From positions 222,786 to 286,785 of the IMG/VR virus record IMGVR_UViG_3300031787_000001: a stretch of DNA of 64,000 nucleotides; one strand, 5' to 3'. A program made the translations under genes and the position numbers. Source of the DNA: a virus. Shown here piece by piece: positions 42,099 to 52,612 of this stretch; within the stretch, counting starts at the first letter, position 1; each line of letters opens with the position of its first letter. The notes below the pieces were generated by a model, which searched no databases, was not told the origin of the DNA, and worked only from the letters and a program-made list of their open reading frames with translations.

Positions 42099-43018
42099 TA
42101 TATATTTGTAATAGTATCAAAATCTAATGATTGGTCAATATCTGTTTTTCTTTCTCTAACCTCATACAATGTGTCATTTAGATCATCTTTAATCTCATAC
42201 AAGTTGTATTGTCTATAGATATTGTTATTATTATCGTAAATCGTATAGATACCCGGTGCAACCGCCTTAGTTTGATTACCATAAAGTGCGTGTGCTAATG
42301 TAGTTGCATCATGTTCAACCATCTCGATTTCAATTGTAGTTGGATTTAAAAAAGTATTTGTTAAAATAATTTTTTGTGATGGTTGTCCAATAAAAGGTAC
42401 CGTATTTGGTTTACTGGATGGTGCGGAGGACGGTGTAACAGTAAGAAACATTAAATTTGTCGCTTGATCAGTGTACTGATATCTTATCGCTTTTTGAGTT
42501 GTATTTGTCAAATTTGATGCAATTGGTGTACAATAAAATGATGAAGTTACGACTCTATAAAAATTTGGTATTTTAGTATTGTTATTTGTGTTGATATACT
42601 CTATTCTATACCCAACCAATCCTTGTGGTGTGAATTTATTTCTATCTTCGGTTGGAACGTTACTTATATCAATAATTAATCCTCTAACTGAAGGTAAAGA
42701 AGCCAAAATACCACAATCGGTTATTGTTGTTCTTATTTGTTTGGGTCTAATGTGTAAGGTATATATACCTAATTCGGAAAAATCACTAGAGGATAATTTT
42801 AAATTATATAAACCACCTAATATTTCAACATTTGGTGCATTATTGTCATCGGTTGTTTCATTATTATGAAAAACCGGTGTTAAAATGTCCTGAGAGGCTA
42901 ATTTTTTTAATGTAACCTCAGATGTTGTCAATCGATTTGCAACATAATGATAATATATATCAACATCTTGTGGTGATATATCCGATGGTCTAACTATACC
43001 GTATGATCCTACTGCCAT
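42098..43018 (-). CDS. Putative structural protein of the tail/baseplate cluster
   Basis: 306 residues. The N-terminus MAVGSYGIVRPSDISPQDVD and the following YYHYVANRLTTSEVTLKKLA suggest a conserved phage structural domain. The C-terminal half contains a strand-rich domain (GQPSQKIILTNTFLNPTTIE, IEMVEHDATTLAHALYGN). No motif for enzymatic activity is seen. It is translationally linked to the 2329-residue gene (overlap of one base) and follows the 43045 gene by 26 bases. Position suggests a baseplate or tail attachment component. Confidence 0.7.
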   Translation of the reverse strand: MAVGSYGIVRPSDISPQDVDIYYHYVANRLTTSEVTLKKLASQDILTPVFHNNETTDDNNAPNVEILGGLYNLKLSSSDFSELGIYTLHIRPKQIRTTITDCGILASLPSVRGLIIDISNVPTEDRNKFTPQGLVGYRIEYINTNNNTKIPNFYRVVTSSFYCTPIASNLTNTTQKAIRYQYTDQATNLMFLTVTPSSAPSSKPNTVPFIGQPSQKIILTNTFLNPTTIEIEMVEHDATTLAHALYGNQTKAVAPGIYTIYDNNNNIYRQYNLYEIKDDLNDTLYEVRERKTDIDQSLDFDTITNI

Positions 43019-43044
43019 GTATTTTTATTTAATAAATATATTTT

Positions 43045-43968
43045 TTATTGTTTTATTACATTAAAAAATCCATTTCCATAAATTCTTAATTCACCGGTAT
43101 TGTCTACTTCAGTTAATCTTAGATTATATTCCATAACACTAAGTTTACCTCTTTCAACAAAAATATCGGAATAGATCGTCGGTTCATCAATAAACCCAAG
43201 AAAATGTTCATTCCTTGTTATTAGATTATCGAAAACTTCTTCTTTTGTGAATCCAACGGTCGTACCCGTTATCATCGTATAACCATCAGAATAATCTTTA
43301 TAAACTAAATTGTCAATAGTATATGCACTATAACTACCGATTTCATCGACCCCGCCCGTTACCCCAGTATATGAATTTGACCCATATAACCTTTTTTCAT
43401 CTATTCTACTTCCACCTATAGCAACATACTTAAATGTTGTTTGTCCAGTGTTATTTGTGTAATCTAAATCATTTAGATAATCTTGATCACCCGTTAAAAC
43501 GGTATAAGGTATAGTAAATCCACTAAAAGTACCAAGTGGATTTGGTTTTGATATGTCTTGAGGTATTTTAACTATTTTACTTAAGTTTTGTTTTGTCCAT
43601 GGACTATCTAAACTTATCGTTATGGTGTATGAACTATATCCAATAGATGGTATTGGGTAAGTTTTTGAAACGGTAGACAGTAAATTACCTGTATGTATAG
43701 GTAATGGAGAAGACGTACCATCTCCCCAATTTATAGTGAAAGTGGCTTCTTTTATATATCTAAATTTTTCAATGAATACGGTATTATATACATCAATTAC
43801 ATTAACATTTTGTGTGTAACTAAAATTACAAAATTCTTCTATTTGACTTATTTTACCATCAAAACCGACCATGATACCCATTTCATCAACCGATGAATCT
43901 AAATATATAGGTAGGTTATATGTTAACCCCGTATTTGTCCTTAATATTTCGTATTTAGTTTTTCTCAT
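43045..43968 (-). CDS. Putative structural protein with PKD-like domain
   Basis: 307 residues. ATFTINWGDGTSSPLPIHTG (about 94-113) followed by SYTITISLDSPW matches the WGDGT core of PKD/Ig-like domains, here in a beta-sandwich of about 80 residues. Other parts are Gly/Tyr-rich (NSYTGVTGGVDEIGSYSAYT) and end in a short strand-rich tail (LTEVDNTGELRIYGNGFFN). PKD domains mediate protein-protein or glycan contacts and are frequent in phage tail proteins. It abuts the next gene without a gap, so it belongs to the baseplate/tail operon. Confidence 0.7.
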   Translation of the reverse strand: MRKTKYEILRTNTGLTYNLPIYLDSSVDEMGIMVGFDGKISQIEEFCNFSYTQNVNVIDVYNTVFIEKFRYIKEATFTINWGDGTSSPLPIHTGNLLSTVSKTYPIPSIGYSSYTITISLDSPWTKQNLSKIVKIPQDISKPNPLGTFSGFTIPYTVLTGDQDYLNDLDYTNNTGQTTFKYVAIGGSRIDEKRLYGSNSYTGVTGGVDEIGSYSAYTIDNLVYKDYSDGYTMITGTTVGFTKEEVFDNLITRNEHFLGFIDEPTIYSDIFVERGKLSVMEYNLRLTEVDNTGELRIYGNGFFNVIKQ

Positions 43969-44784
43969 CTATGAAAATGATTGATAAAATTTAATTGGGT
44001 TATACCTGGTACCGACTCTAGCACCGGTAGATCCACTATAACTATAAACAATATATGAATAATCAGTTCTTCCAGGTGTGTCTGTTCTATTTATTTCCAA
44101 TTTATAATACATGTCTCTAGATTCGACTATTTCAGTTGTTGGTGTTAATCCACTATTTGTTAGATTTAATATTTCACCATCCTTTGCGTTATAAAATCTG
44201 GCAGACACCCAAAAAGTATTTCCGGTTATTAATGTTTCTTCGAATGCGCTATCATCTTTAAACCAAAAAAGATACATGTTTTCTTTATTCCTATAATTTG
44301 ATCCCGAAAAAACAGGAACAAATATGTTTTTTATTAGTGGTGCAAAAAAGTATCTTTCACCTAATGGTAATGTTAGATTTTTTGTAAAAACTAATTTTCT
44401 GTTACTTCTATCTGGCACATCGTTATTGGGTGTTTTGTAAAATTCTAATCTAAAAAAACTTTCAGTTGCTACTTTTAATAATTTAGCGTTTTCATCTGGT
44501 TGTATACCAACTAAATTATAATCTAATCCATTTGTATAGGTTGTTCCTGTTGTAAAATAAAAATAAAACCAAATGTCATTTTGTGTAAAATTAGTAACTC
44601 CACTTATTGGATATTCTTCATGTATATATCTAACAGTTTCATAATTATCTATTGGGTTTATAATTCTTTTTAAACTTTCTTTTTCTAATTCTTCGGCGTT
44701 CTCTTGCCACCCGAGATCTGTTTTGAAATCGTTTTCGTTATTTATTAAGATATTTTTATCACTATCGTTTCTTAATATATTCAT
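43969..44784 (-). CDS. Putative structural protein of the tail/baseplate cluster
   Basis: 271 residues from the ATG at 44784, which overlaps the upstream stop in a TAATG arrangement; an earlier TTG start is unlikely. The protein has an N-terminal helical part (NENDFKTDLGWQENAEELEK) and a beta-rich remainder (DIWFYFYFTTGTTYTNGLDY, ENMYLFWFKDDSAFEETLIT). It ends in RYNPIKFYQSFS. No recognisable domain. The tight coupling to its neighbours on both sides suggests a stoichiometric partner of the 582-residue protein. Confidence 0.7.
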   Translation of the reverse strand: MNILRNDSDKNILINNENDFKTDLGWQENAEELEKESLKRIINPIDNYETVRYIHEEYPISGVTNFTQNDIWFYFYFTTGTTYTNGLDYNLVGIQPDENAKLLKVATESFFRLEFYKTPNNDVPDRSNRKLVFTKNLTLPLGERYFFAPLIKNIFVPVFSGSNYRNKENMYLFWFKDDSAFEETLITGNTFWVSARFYNAKDGEILNLTNSGLTPTTEIVESRDMYYKLEINRTDTPGRTDYSYIVYSYSGSTGARVGTRYNPIKFYQSFS

Positions 44785-46532
44785 TAACAATCTATTTTTA
44801 GATTTTGTGTCTTTTTAACACCATCTTGTTTATTTGTATAGTCTTCCTCATTTTTTAAATAGAAATTAATATCAAATTTTAAATAATGACAATCATTTAA
44901 AAACGGAAAATTAGTTCCAAATCCATCAACATCGACATATCCGTGATCATATAGATCTCTCCATTTCCATAAATTTTCTGATTTGTCATATATTATATTT
45001 TCAGGTAATCCATAAATTTGGTCGGTATTTGATGTTTCTATATATGGTGATAATTGTCTAATTTTTACTCTATAGTGTGGTTGATAATATAACCCAACCA
45101 AATTAGTCGGTACCGCATCCATAGCGGTATCTTGTCCATGATCAAAAATATTCAAAGGTGATGTTATTTTATGGAAAGATTCGCTTATTATCCTTTCTTT
45201 TAATTCTTTTGTATTGTATTCAACAAATGCTCCCACTAAATCTGTACCTTTTGGTATTGGGTTACCTCTATTAAATGTTATACCTGAATTAATAAATGGT
45301 GTACTTGTTAAACTATTTTCAAAAGGTGAATTTGAATCATCAAAATGTTTATCTACCCAAGTATCGTGAAAATTAAATTTGTAACCGACTTTTGGTGGAT
45401 AATTAAAATATCCGTTATCGTTTCTAAAGATTATTGATACATATAATTCTGTTGGTGTGTAACCTAAATTATTTGTTATCCCACTTAATGTGTATGGTTC
45501 TTTAAAATCAAAAAGTACTGATTCCATTCTATTTTGTTCAACCAAATAGTCAATAACACCTTGGCTATTTTCAAATAATAATTTTTTTTCATCTTCAAAT
45601 ACTGGCGATTCAAACCCCATTTTATCTAAGATGTAATCTTTTAATTCAGTTAATGTTTTGTGTCTATGAACATAGTACTTTGAAGTTGTTTCAGATATAT
45701 TATTTATATCGAGACATCTCTTTATAAAGATAACGGTATCAAGCGTTAATGATGGTGGAAATTGACTTTTTAGAATGTTTAAAACATAATTTTCAGAATC
45801 ATATATTTCGTCACCAATACTATCAACATAAAAAGTTCTATTTTCTACCGGTACCGTATTATTTAATGTTGTTTCTAAAATTGTTATATATTCTCCTTGA
45901 TTTATACCATGTGTAACTGGTGACGTAAATTTATAATATTTACCATTATTAGTAACTCTAAATGGGATACCATCTTGTGCTTGAAAAGAGTAAACTGTAC
46001 CATCAGATAAACTGTAATTTATTGGATACGTTGTGTCTCCACTATAAACATATGATAAATAAAAATTCCAATTTTTATAAGGTGCGTCAGTTTGGGACAT
46101 ACCAATATGATCAAGTCCACCATCTGTCAAAGTGATATTAGGGACGAATGCACCAGGTGTTGATCCTGATATTGGTTCATTTTTTTCTCTTAAAAGATCT
46201 GTTCTTAAAAAGGCAAATTCATTATAGTTTAGATATCCTGTAAAATCACCATCCCCACCATCACCGACTAGTGCCAAATTTCTTTCAAGTGGACCATATG
46301 TTGTGTCACCAGAATAGGTATTTCTGAATATCATTTTTATTTTACCAAATATTTTATAATTTTGACATTCGTTTCTTTCTTCATTAAAAAGTCTAGCCAA
46401 ATCTAAAATAACATCTCTGTCACCTTCTCTTAATAAATTTTTAGATTCATCTAAATTTATTCTAATTGTTAGATTTTCATCGGGTGCACTTTCAAATCTT
46501 CTATCTGGTAATATGATTTTTTTCTTATTCAT
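44784..46532 (-). CDS. Putative baseplate/tail structural protein (582 aa)
   Basis: 582 residues, beta-rich with alternating polar and aromatic strands. The N-terminus (KKIILPDRRFESAPDENLTI) resembles small tail-protein N-termini. The segment LDTVIFIKRCLDINNISETT precedes a helix-rich middle (KTLTELKDYILDKMGFESPV), and the C-terminus is Tyr/Asp-rich (YDHGYVDVDGFGTNFPFLND). No enzymatic signature. In T4 the baseplate gene order continues gp6, gp7, gp8; here this gene follows the 1533-residue protein and the twin caspase-like genes, so it may occupy a wedge or peripheral baseplate role. The relation to gp8 is not proven. Confidence 0.65.
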   Translation of the reverse strand: MNKKKIILPDRRFESAPDENLTIRINLDESKNLLREGDRDVILDLARLFNEERNECQNYKIFGKIKMIFRNTYSGDTTYGPLERNLALVGDGGDGDFTGYLNYNEFAFLRTDLLREKNEPISGSTPGAFVPNITLTDGGLDHIGMSQTDAPYKNWNFYLSYVYSGDTTYPINYSLSDGTVYSFQAQDGIPFRVTNNGKYYKFTSPVTHGINQGEYITILETTLNNTVPVENRTFYVDSIGDEIYDSENYVLNILKSQFPPSLTLDTVIFIKRCLDINNISETTSKYYVHRHKTLTELKDYILDKMGFESPVFEDEKKLLFENSQGVIDYLVEQNRMESVLFDFKEPYTLSGITNNLGYTPTELYVSIIFRNDNGYFNYPPKVGYKFNFHDTWVDKHFDDSNSPFENSLTSTPFINSGITFNRGNPIPKGTDLVGAFVEYNTKELKERIISESFHKITSPLNIFDHGQDTAMDAVPTNLVGLYYQPHYRVKIRQLSPYIETSNTDQIYGLPENIIYDKSENLWKWRDLYDHGYVDVDGFGTNFPFLNDCHYLKFDINFYLKNEEDYTNKQDGVKKTQNLKIDC

Positions 46533-47240
46533 TTATCTTTGTATATTAAATAAATAATTCATAACACATCTTATTGATGATGATGGTTGTTTTTTTATTT
46601 CACAAATTCCATTTTCAATCATTATTTTATTATATTCATAGGCCATTCCACAAGTTTCCCAACTCATTTCCTCACCATCAGTTCTTCGGTATATGTTCAT
46701 CATTTCCACTTCATCATTAAAAATACCATTCTTACTTGGTTTCATATTATCTATTGTTTTTTTACTAAACCCATTTTCTTTACATTTACAAACAACGGCT
46801 TTACCATTTAAACTGTAAGCACCATACATTGAGGCTGTTTTTATACCACCATACTTTTCAGAAACCTCAACCAATTTTCTATGTGCCATTCCAGCGAAAC
46901 ATGTTGCAAATTGCAATGTACCATTTGTATCTAATAGACTAACCAATTCATTTAATAATAAATTTAATTTTTCATCACCATCAATTTCTTTTAACTCTTT
47001 TGAGTTTATTAAATGTTTACCTCTACCATATGTATTAATGGTAACGTACTTCAATTTATTTGGATACTTTTGTTTAAATTTTTTTATATTTTCAATAACT
47101 TCGTTTACTGTTTTAACCGGACCAATTGAATAAGTGAATTTGGAAAATGTTCTAAATAAAAGTTTATCTTTTTTATCATAATCCAGATAAACAACAACAT
47201 GATTTGGTCTTCTTTTACTAAATAAATCTTTTATAAACAT
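46533..47240 (-). CDS. Caspase-fold-like protein, copy 2 of a tandem pair
   Basis: 235 residues. It shares the N-terminus MFIKDLFSKRRPNH and most of its length with the preceding gene (47242-47952), so the pair arose by tandem duplication. A central GRGKHLI with His76 and FATCFAG with Cys114, each after a hydrophobic strand (YVTINTY, GTLQFAT), recalls the His-then-Cys dyad of clan CD peptidases such as caspases, gingipain-type or toxin CPD domains. The C-terminus keeps W-E-x-CGMAYEYNK and NGICE. If active it could cleave virion or host proteins, or process itself; alternatively the fold may only bind. It is embedded between structural genes. Confidence 0.65.
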   Translation of the reverse strand: MFIKDLFSKRRPNHVVVYLDYDKKDKLLFRTFSKFTYSIGPVKTVNEVIENIKKFKQKYPNKLKYVTINTYGRGKHLINSKELKEIDGDEKLNLLLNELVSLLDTNGTLQFATCFAGMAHRKLVEVSEKYGGIKTASMYGAYSLNGKAVVCKCKENGFSKKTIDNMKPSKNGIFNDEVEMMNIYRRTDGEEMSWETCGMAYEYNKIMIENGICEIKKQPSSSIRCVMNYLFNIQR

Positions 47241-47241
47241 A

Positions 47242-47952
47242 TTATTGTGTATTAAAAAAATAATTCATTAATCCATGAATCGCTAACCATGGTTGTGTAA
47301 TATTTTCACAAATTCCATCTTCGATAGTTCTTTTATTATATTCATAAGCCATACCACAACTTTCCCAATTTATCACTTCATTATCTGTTCTTCTGTTTAT
47401 TTCGATCATTGTTTGTTCGTCTCGTTCCATACCTCTTTGACTTTGTGGTAATTTAGATATTAAATTTTGACTATAATTTTTATCTTTACATGAACACATT
47501 TTCCCATGTTTAAATAATCTAAATAAAGAAGTAAAATAATTAGCAATCGTGTCTGGTGCAACTATTTTAATTCCATCTAATTTTTGTGACATTTCAACTA
47601 ATTTCCTATTTATTGTTCCAACAAAACAAGTACCGAATAACATTGATCCGTTTTCCTTTAACATTGGTTTTAATTGTAACAATAATTCAAAAACTTTATC
47701 GTCACCTTCTTTTGTGTGTACTAAATGTTTACCTTTACCATTTGTCATTATGATTATGTAATCTAATTTATTTGTATATTTTTTTTTAAAAATATTTAGA
47801 TCGTGTATCACATCATCAATTTTCCGATATGGACCAATGGAATGTAAAAATTTAGAAAAAATTGTAAATAATCCATTATCTGTTTTATTGTTATCAATAA
47901 AAATTATCAAATGGTTTGGTCTTCTTTTACTAAATAAATCTTTTATAAACAT
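47242..47952 (-). CDS. Caspase-fold-like protein, copy 1 of a tandem pair
   Basis: 236 residues from the ATG at 47952, one base after the stop of the 1533-residue gene; an upstream TTG start at 47988 lies inside that gene and lacks a counterpart in the paralogue. NGKGKHLV has His76 at exactly the paralogue's position, and LFGTCFVG has Cys109. The two copies share MFIKDLFSKRRPNH, the FSKF-x-x-SIGP block, RKLVE(V/M)S and W-E-x-CGMAYEYNK, while the middle has diverged. Conservation of both His and Cys after duplication argues that they matter. The family could be a cysteine peptidase of clan CD; this is an inference from motif geometry. Confidence 0.65.
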   Translation of the reverse strand: MFIKDLFSKRRPNHLIIFIDNNKTDNGLFTIFSKFLHSIGPYRKIDDVIHDLNIFKKKYTNKLDYIIIMTNGKGKHLVHTKEGDDKVFELLLQLKPMLKENGSMLFGTCFVGTINRKLVEMSQKLDGIKIVAPDTIANYFTSLFRLFKHGKMCSCKDKNYSQNLISKLPQSQRGMERDEQTMIEINRRTDNEVINWESCGMAYEYNKRTIEDGICENITQPWLAIHGLMNYFFNTQ

Positions 47953-47953
47953 A

Positions 47954-50900
47954 TTAGAAAGGTCCGTAAAATTCAATAAATTTATCAAAGGCGGTCTTAC
48001 CTTTTCTTAATCCAAAATAATAATGAAATGGTATACCAATTTCCATAGTATGTCTTTTGACACCATTCACAGTATGTTCTTTATAATTGTCATTATATTT
48101 CTTTTCACCACTACCAGCATCAATACAATCTCTTATTGGTGGTAAAACATAGGGATCAAAATAATCATCATCCAACGGATTTGCGTTTGGATCAGGATTC
48201 ATATTACCCTTCATTAATTGTATTTTTTGGTTATATATTTTACCACTATAATAACTTTGTCCTTCATCACTACCTATATTACCAGTTGTTGATTCTCCGA
48301 AACCATGTCCTATAGTATCCCACATATAATATGGAACTCTTTGGGATACGTCACCAAGCCTTGTTGGTTCATTTAAACATTTTCTAATTAGTTCACCTGC
48401 TCTTTCAAATGTAACCGTATCGGGATCATCTTCACTAAATACAAAATCAAGACCGACTGGACCTTTACCATCAAATACCGTACTGTATTGTGCTGTGTAT
48501 GGTGAAAATGATTCTTCATATTCAAATGGAAAAATTCCCGATTGTGTATTAAAATTCATTAATTGGGCGATATCACCATCTATTAGTCCGTTTGCTCTTG
48601 CATCAAATAAATCTTGTACATCTAATTTTCCCCTTTCTTTTATTTCTTTAGATTGAACAATATATTCCATTAAATCATCTAATCCTTTATATGATGTTGC
48701 ACCTATACTTCTAGATATCGAACAATTAACATCTAACTCAGGATCGGTACATATTTCATTAATCCAAGTGTTTCTTGGTCCTAAATCAATAATTGTTGTT
48801 GGGAAATTTATTTCTCTTTTGTAATTTAACCCATTAAACAAATCACCAATTAAATTCATAAAAGGTAATGGAGTACTAAAATTTGCACCATAATCAATTG
48901 CCCTAACTTGACCATAAAATCCTTTTGTTTTGTTCGCATAATCACTCGTTAAAGAAGTATTTACACCTAATTGAGTTCCAGTTGCGGGATCGTAATCATA
49001 TTGTGTTTCTGATGCCGAATAACTCGGACTATATGGTGTAGATCTATAATAGAAATGGAGGCCCGTTGCGTCTTGAACTTTATACACACATTCTTTACAA
49101 AATCTATTACTTCCTCTTTTCATAAATTGAAAGAAATATAGTGACCCTAATAACCACGAATCATTAAATGTATATGATACCACCCCTCCACACATTAGCT
49201 TATGGAATAATTTTCTTCTTCTAAAAGATTTTAACATTGTAAATGTGTTTCCTGCTAATGGTACTATACTATAAACACCATCTCTAAATTCAGAATATCC
49301 TGATAATGTACCTCTTTGTGTTAATCCTTGATCACAATAATATGGTCCCTTTTTCTTTACTTCGCCAGCATATGCACCATTCACAATACATCTTGTTGTG
49401 GCATTTCTAAATCCTCCATTCGGATCTGTTGGCCATTTGGCATAAATACTTGCAACAGCACCAACATTACATGGTACACCACTAAAGCATGGATCGGGAT
49501 GTGATTGTAAAATATTTGTTGAATAATTTCCATCCAATTGATCCCATAAACTAGTTCCGGCACCAATAGAACCATTACTAATACAACCAACATTATATGT
49601 ACTTGAATTTGTTGGGTAACAATCACCTGGTCTACAACCCATTAAAACATTTCTCGCGGCGGCATATTCTTGTAGTGGTGTTCCGCCATTATATAACGGG
49701 AAAACAAATGCCTGTAAATTCATACTACCACCACCACCATCTTCTGTCCATTTTGTGTCAATTATAAAATCGTACTTATTACAACCTTCTTCCTCAATTC
49801 CTGATGGTAGATTTGGGTCCGGTGCTGATACGTCAGAACAATCTTCCACATATATAAGTTTAGATATAGGAAAAACACAACCATGATCTTCATGTACAGA
49901 ATTTTGAATAGGTGTATCATATCTTGTGTTAGTTTCATCGGCAAGAAAACTAGCCAAAACACTATATACCCCTCCACCTACTTTCCATCTACCATATTGT
50001 CCAGAATATATTATGGGGTAATTGGTTCCACATCCAATAAAAATATATTGTGGGTCTGTACCAATAAGTGGTGTAATTTCCAATAGATATTTTCTATTCA
50101 TAATGGCACCATCAACAGTTGACCCTGTATAATTTGAAAATACGTCAATTCCCGTACCACCACATCTATTACAATATGCCGATGTTGATGATGTGGTATA
50201 AGTTACACCAGTAAATTGTGGTGGAATTGTAAATGATTGTCCTCTTTTAGCACAAAAAACAAATGTGTTACCAGATGTTCCTGTTGGAACTGTTATAGTA
50301 TTTCCTGACGCATTATTACAATCAACAAAATTATTTATTGTAAAAGCACTTAAACCTATATTTTTAAAAGTATATGCATCACAAGGATATGTGAAATATA
50401 AAGAATCATCAGCGTTGCCGGAACAATAAGCACCGGGACTTTGTTGTGTAGCCGTTACTTGTGAACCAAAACCTGGCGGTATTGTAATGGTTTGACCTTT
50501 TTTTGCACATACTTCAATTCCATTAGACGGATTTTCTTCAACAGGAAGATATATCGTTCTACTGACATCATCGCAATCTATATATGTTAAAGTACATGCA
50601 CTTGAACTATAATTTCTAAATACATACTTTCTACATATGTCGGTATTTCTTCTAATCTCATATTTTTCTTCTACAGTGAAATTTGTGGCAACAGGTGGTT
50701 TATTTTTATAATCATCGGCCGTCGGTGCCACTGGTGGAGTTTGTACAGGTGTTTCTTCATTATCTTCATTACAATCGTAACAATCAGGATACACCAATAA
50801 CTGAAGTCTAAAAATATTTGTAAATTGAAATTCCTTACCCCTTCTAAATGTTCTAGCAGCAGCATCGTTTGACACCCCACTACTTGCTATTGCTTCCGCA

Positions 50901-52555
50901 ATACCAAAAAGAGCGGCCGTCACAAATTCTTTTATAAATAAAGAAATCACGTTACCGATATATTCAATAAAATTTAATACCGTTAAAATGAAAAATTGAA
51001 ATCTATGATTTCTAACCGCATCGTTTACAGGAAAATAATTATTAACATTTTCACAATCATCTTTTTCTTGTGGCCAGTTTTCTTTAATACCAATAAAAGA
51101 TTCTCTTCTATCCTTTTTAAAAAAACTAAATGCCCTTTCTAATGCACTTGTTTTATAATATTTGTTTATAAATTCACTAACGGTGTATATTCTACCGTAT
51201 CTAAATTGGTAAAAATAGTCTTGTGGAACCCCGTAGTTATCACTAGTAATTGCGTCCACACTTGTTCCGGCAATTTCTTTTCTTGCGTCAGGAGGATAAT
51301 CATCAATATTAGTACTAAATGAATATGATCTACTATCAATTGTTGTTGGTGATCCTTGAAAACTTGTATCACCTATATGATATTCCCTAACATTTGGTAC
51401 TAAGAATTTACCCGTAAATCTATTTCTAGCACCAGTATCTTCAGTCAATGAAAAACGAAATCTATAATTACCTTGTGTGGCAATACCGATATTCTTGTCA
51501 TTTGTTTCATAATATTCACCAAACTCATTTGTGGCAATATATTTCATATTCATTGGTATTCTAAAAAAGAATACACCATTCTCATCTATTGTACTATCTA
51601 TATCAAAAAATTCAAGTATTGGTCTGTCTATATTTGGTGATCCGTCAGGATTTTTCTCATAATTTCCAGTAAATCTAATTGATTCGACATCACCTTTGAA
51701 TGTTATCAATCTACATTTTTCACCCATTTGGTTGTCAACGTTACAGTTCACCCTTAACGCATCTTTACCTGAATCGGTAAAACTACCTCCCGCAATTATT
51801 GCATACGGGTCAATTCTTACTCCTTGAGAAGATAAATCAAAATCAACTCTAGTGATTGCAATTTGACATAACTCTTGGTTGCCCCAAAAAGGATAAACCT
51901 CAATAGATTTATCATAACTAACAATTTGTGGTAAAGAATCAATATCCGACGCACTTTTATATGTGTATTTATTTACGAATTTTTCTTCAGATATACCATC
52001 GTAAATAAAATCATATGGTACTAATGATTGACATCCCGCATCAGACATATCTAGGTCAATATGTAATGTTTGGTTACCTAATGGTACCCCCCATATCATA
52101 AAATCACCCGCTTCATTTGTTTTTACGGTGTACCTATAATATTTTTCAAAAACCTCTAAAACTTCCTCTCTATTTAAGATGTCAGATTGATCAGGAAATG
52201 TACCTGTTGGTACGTGTCCTGTATGTTGTTTTCTAGCCGGTAATAGGTTATATCTATAATTTGAATCGTTTCTTTGATCTATTGATCTATAAGGATACAA
52301 CTCAGATAAAACAGGATCATTTTCATCAACATCTGATATTGGTACAAAAATAGAAACTCTGGCATTTGGGAGACCAAAACCATTATTAACCGATATTCTA
52401 CCAACAACAACACCATAATCACCACAAAATGATGAGTAAGCCTCTTGTTGTGAAAATTTTAAAGATAGTATTTCTAGTAAATCGTAGTCTTGTTTTAATT
52501 CTACGGTTATTTTTTGATCTACACCTATGTCTGTATAAATTCTATGTTTTTGCAT
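47954..52555 (-). CDS. Large baseplate/tail protein in gp7-like position (1533 aa)
   Basis: The first 180 residues have VVVGRISVNNGFGLPNARVS ... VKTNEAGDFMIWGVPLGNQT, the pattern of a carboxypeptidase-regulatory/Ig-like beta sandwich. A short hydrophobic stretch with nearby helices occurs near 520-560 (FILTVLNFIEYIGNVISLF). The remainder is long, Cys- and Tyr-rich, with a segment (YIFIGCGTNYPIIYSGQYGR, then WKVGGGVYSVLASF) loosely like the repeat modules of the 2329-residue protein, and a helical C-terminus. It directly follows gp6, as gp7 does in T4, and probably has a comparable wedge role, but no clear sequence match to gp7 can be claimed from reading. Confidence 0.65.
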   Translation of the reverse strand: MQKHRIYTDIGVDQKITVELKQDYDLLEILSLKFSQQEAYSSFCGDYGVVVGRISVNNGFGLPNARVSIFVPISDVDENDPVLSELYPYRSIDQRNDSNYRYNLLPARKQHTGHVPTGTFPDQSDILNREEVLEVFEKYYRYTVKTNEAGDFMIWGVPLGNQTLHIDLDMSDAGCQSLVPYDFIYDGISEEKFVNKYTYKSASDIDSLPQIVSYDKSIEVYPFWGNQELCQIAITRVDFDLSSQGVRIDPYAIIAGGSFTDSGKDALRVNCNVDNQMGEKCRLITFKGDVESIRFTGNYEKNPDGSPNIDRPILEFFDIDSTIDENGVFFFRIPMNMKYIATNEFGEYYETNDKNIGIATQGNYRFRFSLTEDTGARNRFTGKFLVPNVREYHIGDTSFQGSPTTIDSRSYSFSTNIDDYPPDARKEIAGTSVDAITSDNYGVPQDYFYQFRYGRIYTVSEFINKYYKTSALERAFSFFKKDRRESFIGIKENWPQEKDDCENVNNYFPVNDAVRNHRFQFFILTVLNFIEYIGNVISLFIKEFVTAALFGIAEAIASSGVSNDAAARTFRRGKEFQFTNIFRLQLLVYPDCYDCNEDNEETPVQTPPVAPTADDYKNKPPVATNFTVEEKYEIRRNTDICRKYVFRNYSSSACTLTYIDCDDVSRTIYLPVEENPSNGIEVCAKKGQTITIPPGFGSQVTATQQSPGAYCSGNADDSLYFTYPCDAYTFKNIGLSAFTINNFVDCNNASGNTITVPTGTSGNTFVFCAKRGQSFTIPPQFTGVTYTTSSTSAYCNRCGGTGIDVFSNYTGSTVDGAIMNRKYLLEITPLIGTDPQYIFIGCGTNYPIIYSGQYGRWKVGGGVYSVLASFLADETNTRYDTPIQNSVHEDHGCVFPISKLIYVEDCSDVSAPDPNLPSGIEEEGCNKYDFIIDTKWTEDGGGGSMNLQAFVFPLYNGGTPLQEYAAARNVLMGCRPGDCYPTNSSTYNVGCISNGSIGAGTSLWDQLDGNYSTNILQSHPDPCFSGVPCNVGAVASIYAKWPTDPNGGFRNATTRCIVNGAYAGEVKKKGPYYCDQGLTQRGTLSGYSEFRDGVYSIVPLAGNTFTMLKSFRRRKLFHKLMCGGVVSYTFNDSWLLGSLYFFQFMKRGSNRFCKECVYKVQDATGLHFYYRSTPYSPSYSASETQYDYDPATGTQLGVNTSLTSDYANKTKGFYGQVRAIDYGANFSTPLPFMNLIGDLFNGLNYKREINFPTTIIDLGPRNTWINEICTDPELDVNCSISRSIGATSYKGLDDLMEYIVQSKEIKERGKLDVQDLFDARANGLIDGDIAQLMNFNTQSGIFPFEYEESFSPYTAQYSTVFDGKGPVGLDFVFSEDDPDTVTFERAGELIRKCLNEPTRLGDVSQRVPYYMWDTIGHGFGESTTGNIGSDEGQSYYSGKIYNQKIQLMKGNMNPDPNANPLDDDYFDPYVLPPIRDCIDAGSGEKKYNDNYKEHTVNGVKRHTMEIGIPFHYYFGLRKGKTAFDKFIEFYGPF

Positions 52556-52612
52556 AATTCTTATAATAAATAGAAACTAGTTGATTTTCTATTAATATAA
52601 AGAAAAATGTTT

